Source of the DNA: JAEUMD01 sp050250815 | GTDB lineage: Bacteria; Pseudomonadota; Alphaproteobacteria; Rhizobiales; Hyphomicrobiaceae | Direction of reading: 5' to 3' | Length of the DNA stretch: 64,000 nt | Assembly: GCA_050250815.1 (NCBI GenBank) | Contig: JBFWNY010000007.1 | Span: 62,001-126,000 of the forward strand | Shown here: positions 61,376-64,000 of the stretch, piece after piece | How positions within the stretch are numbered: the stretch's first letter is position 1 | How the letters are laid out: every line of letters starts with the position of its first letter | The notes under the pieces: model-generated | Told to the model about the DNA's origin: nothing | What the model saw: the letters and a program-made list of their open reading frames with translations, nothing else | Databases searched by the model: none | Position numbers and translations under genes: made by a program

Positions 61376-62584
61376 TCACAGCTTGATCCAGCCAATCGCC
61401 ATGTGCACGAGGCTGTCGAGCCCCTGGCGTACGATGCTCGCCTTGCCGACGTCCTCGGCGGCGTAGAGAGGCACTTCGCTCATCGCCGAGGTCGATGACG
61501 TGACGCGCAGCTTCGCCACCTCGTCGCCTTTCCGGATGGGAGGCTTGAGCGGACCCTTGTAGATGATCTCGGCGCTGAGCCGCTGATTGGCGGGATAGCG
61601 GGGCAGCACCACGGCGACGCCGTTACGGCCCTCCAGCGGCACGTAGAAACTGCTGCCTCCCCAGACGCGCGCCGACCCGACCACCTCGCCGGGCGCAAAC
61701 AGCTTGAATTCGCCGAACGAGCGGAAGCCCCACTCCAGCATGCGGCGCGCTTCGTCGCGGCGATCGTTGGAGGTGTCGAGCCCGTTGACGACGACGATCA
61801 GACGGCGGCCGTCCTGCGCCGCTGTGCCGACGATGCCGTAGCCCGACTCTTTGATGTAGCCGGTTTTCATCCCGTCGGCGCCGATATCGAGAAACAGGAG
61901 CGGGTTGCGGTTGATGAAGCGGTGCTTCCGGTACTTGAACTCGCGCTGGGCGAACAGCTCCATGCGCTCAGGGTATTCCTTGGTGATGAAGCGCGCGAGC
62001 TGGGCTAGCTCCCGCACCGTCATCAGGTGCTCGGGGTGGTAGAGCCCGGTCGCATTCCGGAACGTCGATTTGGGCAGCCCGATACGCCGAGCCTCGTTCT
62101 GCATGATCTGCGCGAATCCGGGCTCGCTACCGGCGATGCCTTCCGCTATCGCGATGCACGCATCGTTGCCCGACTGGACCGCTATCCCCTGCAGCAACTC
62201 GGCGAGCGTCACCTTCTCGTTGACGGGCACGAACATCGCTGACGTGCCCGACGGCGCACCGCCGGTCCGCCAAGCGTTGACGCTCATGGTGAACTCGTCC
62301 TCGAGCTTCAGCGTGCCGTTCTTGAGCGCGCGGAACACGACGGCCAGTGTCATGAGCTTGCTCATGGACGCTGGCGGTGTGAGCTCATCGGCCTCGTGCT
62401 GGTAGAGCACGGCGCCCGAATCGGCATCCATGAGGATGGCGTGCTTGGCCTTGGTCTGGTACGTCGAAGATTGCGCGTGCACTGGCGCACTGCCGCCTGA
62501 CAGCATTGCAACGACAGCCGTTACGACTGCGAGCACCAGCGCTGTCAGGTTGCGACAACTGAAAGGCGTGGGCTGCAAAGACAT
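61376..62584 (-). CDS. D-alanyl-D-alanine carboxypeptidase (DacA/DacC type)
   Basis: This penicillin-binding protein of low molecular mass trims the terminal D-Ala from peptidoglycan stem peptides in the periplasm. The 402-residue chain has a signal peptide (LTALVLAVVTAVVAMLSGGSAPVHAQ), the catalytic SMSK (Ser73 and Lys76), SGN (139-141) and KTG (241-243). A PBP5-type beta-rich C-domain follows, ending in an amphipathic helix (GLDSLVHMAIGWIKL) that would anchor it to the inner membrane. It stands between rlpA and tmk, as in rhizobia. Confidence 0.95.
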   Translation of the reverse strand: MSLQPTPFSCRNLTALVLAVVTAVVAMLSGGSAPVHAQSSTYQTKAKHAILMDADSGAVLYQHEADELTPPASMSKLMTLAVVFRALKNGTLKLEDEFTMSVNAWRTGGAPSGTSAMFVPVNEKVTLAELLQGIAVQSGNDACIAIAEGIAGSEPGFAQIMQNEARRIGLPKSTFRNATGLYHPEHLMTVRELAQLARFITKEYPERMELFAQREFKYRKHRFINRNPLLFLDIGADGMKTGYIKESGYGIVGTAAQDGRRLIVVVNGLDTSNDRRDEARRMLEWGFRSFGEFKLFAPGEVVGSARVWGGSSFYVPLEGRNGVAVVLPRYPANQRLSAEIIYKGPLKPPIRKGDEVAKLRVTSSTSAMSEVPLYAAEDVGKASIVRQGLDSLVHMAIGWIKL

Positions 62585-62746
62585 GAACCTCGTCCGTTAT
62601 GAAGACGCCGGCACTATCGAAGCCCCGAACGCATGATGTCAACGATGGATGATACGGCAGAGCACAGTCGTGAGCCCGCGCCGCCCCAATTTTGCGCCGA
62701 CACTCGCCGTCTTGCATCCACACGTTATCTGCGCGGTGTTGCAGCT

Positions 62747-63547
62747 CTAACGTGGTCCGCCCAGACCCATTACCGGATTGGACAGTGAGGCGAGCGGTGA
62801 GCCGCCGCGATGCCAGGGCTGGCTCGCCAGGAACTGCTCCTCACGACGGCGGTTGCCGTCGAGCGGAGCGCGCCCCGCATAGCGCACGCGAACGTCCGCG
62901 ATGCCAACGCGCTCGAAGCCGAGCACCGTCGCAACACGATGCGACAAGTCGATGATGCGGCCATTCGCATATGGACCGCGATCATTGATGCGAACGAGCA
63001 CCGTGCGCCCATTGGCGCGGTTGGTGACGTACACATACGACGGAAGCGGCAGTGTCGGATGCGCACCGGTCAGTGCGTACTTGTCGAACGTCTCGCCATT
63101 GGCGGTCAGGCGCCCGTGGAAACTGTCGCCGTACCAGGACCCCTTGCCGACGCGATCGTAGTCGGGCTCCTCGCGCGGTACGTACCAGCGCTCGGCGATC
63201 TTGTAGGGCTTGCCCAGCTTGTAGTAGCCGCCGCCGCGGCGAGTGATAGGACCCGCCCCCGAGACGCGCGGGCTCGCCGCGACCTGATACTCGGACGGCG
63301 CAAAATTCACCGGTGGGGCGCGCTCAACACCCGTCGCCCAGCGCCCCGCTGTCTGGCTGCTCGTTGCCGATCCGCTCGAGTTGGCACAGCCCACCGTGAA
63401 CAGCGCAGCGGCCAGAACCGGCACCAGCGCGAGCTTGCGCGCCCGCGCCTCGCCGAGGAGGCCCTGCCCTGGCACGCGAACGTGCCTTGCCACGCGGCGC
63501 CGCTCATCGCGATGCGCTGGCCTCTGCCACGACATCAGCAAACCCAT
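62747..63547 (-). CDS. rlpA: RlpA septal-ring lytic transglycosylase-like lipoprotein
   Basis: The 266-residue protein has a lipobox LFTVGC with Cys54 as the lipidation site; the 30-residue basic n-region is unusually long for a lipoprotein signal. The DPBB domain follows (GSWYGDSFHGRLTANGETFDKYALTGAHPTLPLPSYVYVTN, seen here in separate motifs, and RINDRGPYANGRIIDLSHRVA), which in RlpA of Pseudomonas cleaves glycan strands. A C-terminal SPOR domain is absent, so septal targeting would differ. It is the first gene of the minus-strand series ending with the MBL gene. Confidence 0.9.
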   Translation of the reverse strand: MGLLMSWQRPAHRDERRRVARHVRVPGQGLLGEARARKLALVPVLAAALFTVGCANSSGSATSSQTAGRWATGVERAPPVNFAPSEYQVAASPRVSGAGPITRRGGGYYKLGKPYKIAERWYVPREEPDYDRVGKGSWYGDSFHGRLTANGETFDKYALTGAHPTLPLPSYVYVTNRANGRTVLVRINDRGPYANGRIIDLSHRVATVLGFERVGIADVRVRYAGRAPLDGNRRREEQFLASQPWHRGGSPLASLSNPVMGLGGPR

Positions 63548-63700
63548 GCCCTCTCGTGCCGGCCCCTTTGCGGAGCTCTAACCCTCGATCCACGTCGCGG
63601 ATGGGGCTTCCCTGTCCGTCCCAGACTCACCTCGCGGCGTGTCGGGACGAGGGCCGTATCATGGCATTCCGGGCTTAGAAATAGGTAAAGCGGGCCGGAC

Positions 63701-63729
63701 TTGAGAGGCCTTGGGAAAGGGGTTATGAG
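63701..63729 (+). promoter_or_regulatory. Possible promoter upstream of tRNA-Ser
   Basis: TTGAGA (five of six consensus positions) and TATGAG (four of six) are separated by 17 bases, about 145 bases before the tRNA. The rest of the 63548-63874 gap shows no coding content or other clear signal. Confidence 0.35.
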
Positions 63730-63874
63730 GCGTTCGGCTGTGATCGTGCCGCTGAGCTCCGGCGCATCCCGTGGCTCGTATCGAGGCACAGTTGCATGTG
63801 CGATTTCGCCCCCCCGAGCGCCAGCCGCGCAACTGCAGGGGGCAGGCGACGCGTGGCGGGAAGGACCGCCGTGA

Positions 63875-63964
63875 GGATGGGTGGCCGAGTGGTTTAAGGC
63901 AGCGGTCTTGAAAACCGCCGTGGGTTCACGCCCACCGTGGGTTCGAATCCCACCCCATCCGCCA
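63875..63964 (+). tRNA. tRNA-Ser (anticodon UGA)
   Basis: A complete 90-base class II tRNA with encoded CCA. The acceptor stem GGATGGG pairs with CCCATCC, the discriminator base is G as required for tRNA-Ser, and the D arm has TGGCCGAGTGGTTTAAGGCA. The anticodon stem GCGGT/ACCGC holds loop CTTGAAA with TGA at 63909-63911, reading UCN serine codons. A long variable arm (GTGGGTTCACGCCCAC) and the T arm GTGGGTTCGAATCCCAC confirm serine identity. The downstream bases are T-rich. Confidence 0.97.
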
Positions 63965-64000
63965 GAACCCATGCACAATGCGTTGTTTTTATTGTTGTTT

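Noticed and set aside
63535..63978. A minus-strand open frame of 147 codons crossing the tRNA
   Set aside because: It runs antisense through the tRNA gene and has no signal or motif.

Overview
This window is high-GC chromosomal DNA from an alphaproteobacterium of the Hyphomicrobiales (rhizobia-like) lineage. The evidence is gene order. The blocks glmU-glmS-DUF502-recG-sdhE-mfd, fabD-fabG-acpP-fabF-mltG-yicC-gmk, lptF-lptG-lptD-surA-pdxA-rsmA, rpsF-rpsR-(YybS-like)-rplI-dnaB-alr-radA-cvpA-purF and rlpA-dacA-tmk-holB-metG-tatD-MBL are the arrangements known from rhizobia and relatives. A malyl-CoA-lyase-type CoA ester lyase and an IalB-family protein fit the same group. I cannot fix the genus; a Hyphomicrobium-like organism is only a guess. 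There is no prophage, insertion sequence, CRISPR array or rRNA operon. One tRNA gene, tRNA-Ser(UGA), lies at the right edge.

Layout. 1-13.6 kb: amino-sugar synthesis for the cell envelope (glmU 3' part, glmS), a secreted TPR/SPOR protein, a DUF502 membrane protein, a compositionally different insert (orphan secreted protein plus an unusual cytochrome c protein), then DNA repair and respiration genes (recG, sdhE, mfd) and acylphosphatase. 13.6-24.3 kb: a looser, more accessory stretch with a THUMP methyltransferase, a large RTX repeat protein, an acyl-CoA synthetase, a YejA-like binding protein, IalB, HspQ, a CoA ester lyase and a secreted NlpC/P60-like (TIGR02594-type) protein. 24.5-32.0 kb: fatty acid synthesis and peptidoglycan processing on the plus strand. 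32.0-40.3 kb: the lipopolysaccharide-transport operon on the minus strand, which meets gmk tail to tail with overlapping stop codons. 40.7-53.9 kb: pepA, an orphan membrane protein, mazG, the S6/S18/L9 ribosomal operon with a well-formed promoter and a long leader, dnaB, alr, radA, cvpA and purF. 54-64 kb: a TAXI-like periplasmic protein with an amphipathic tail, an SDR, and the minus-strand rlpA-dacA-tmk-holB-metG-tatD-MBL series, ending with the tRNA.

Most of the window is housekeeping. The genes cover precursor supply and export for peptidoglycan and LPS, fatty acid synthesis, replication and repair, and translation. The points most worth a second look are the 5.2-7.0 kb insert, the modular RTX protein, the TAXI-like protein with an LEA/apolipoprotein-like C-terminus, the AT-rich patch with a replaced neighbourhood next to pepA, the rpsF leader, and a hairpin set exactly between Shine-Dalgarno and start codon of the SPOR protein. 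I found no clear previously undescribed multi-gene system.
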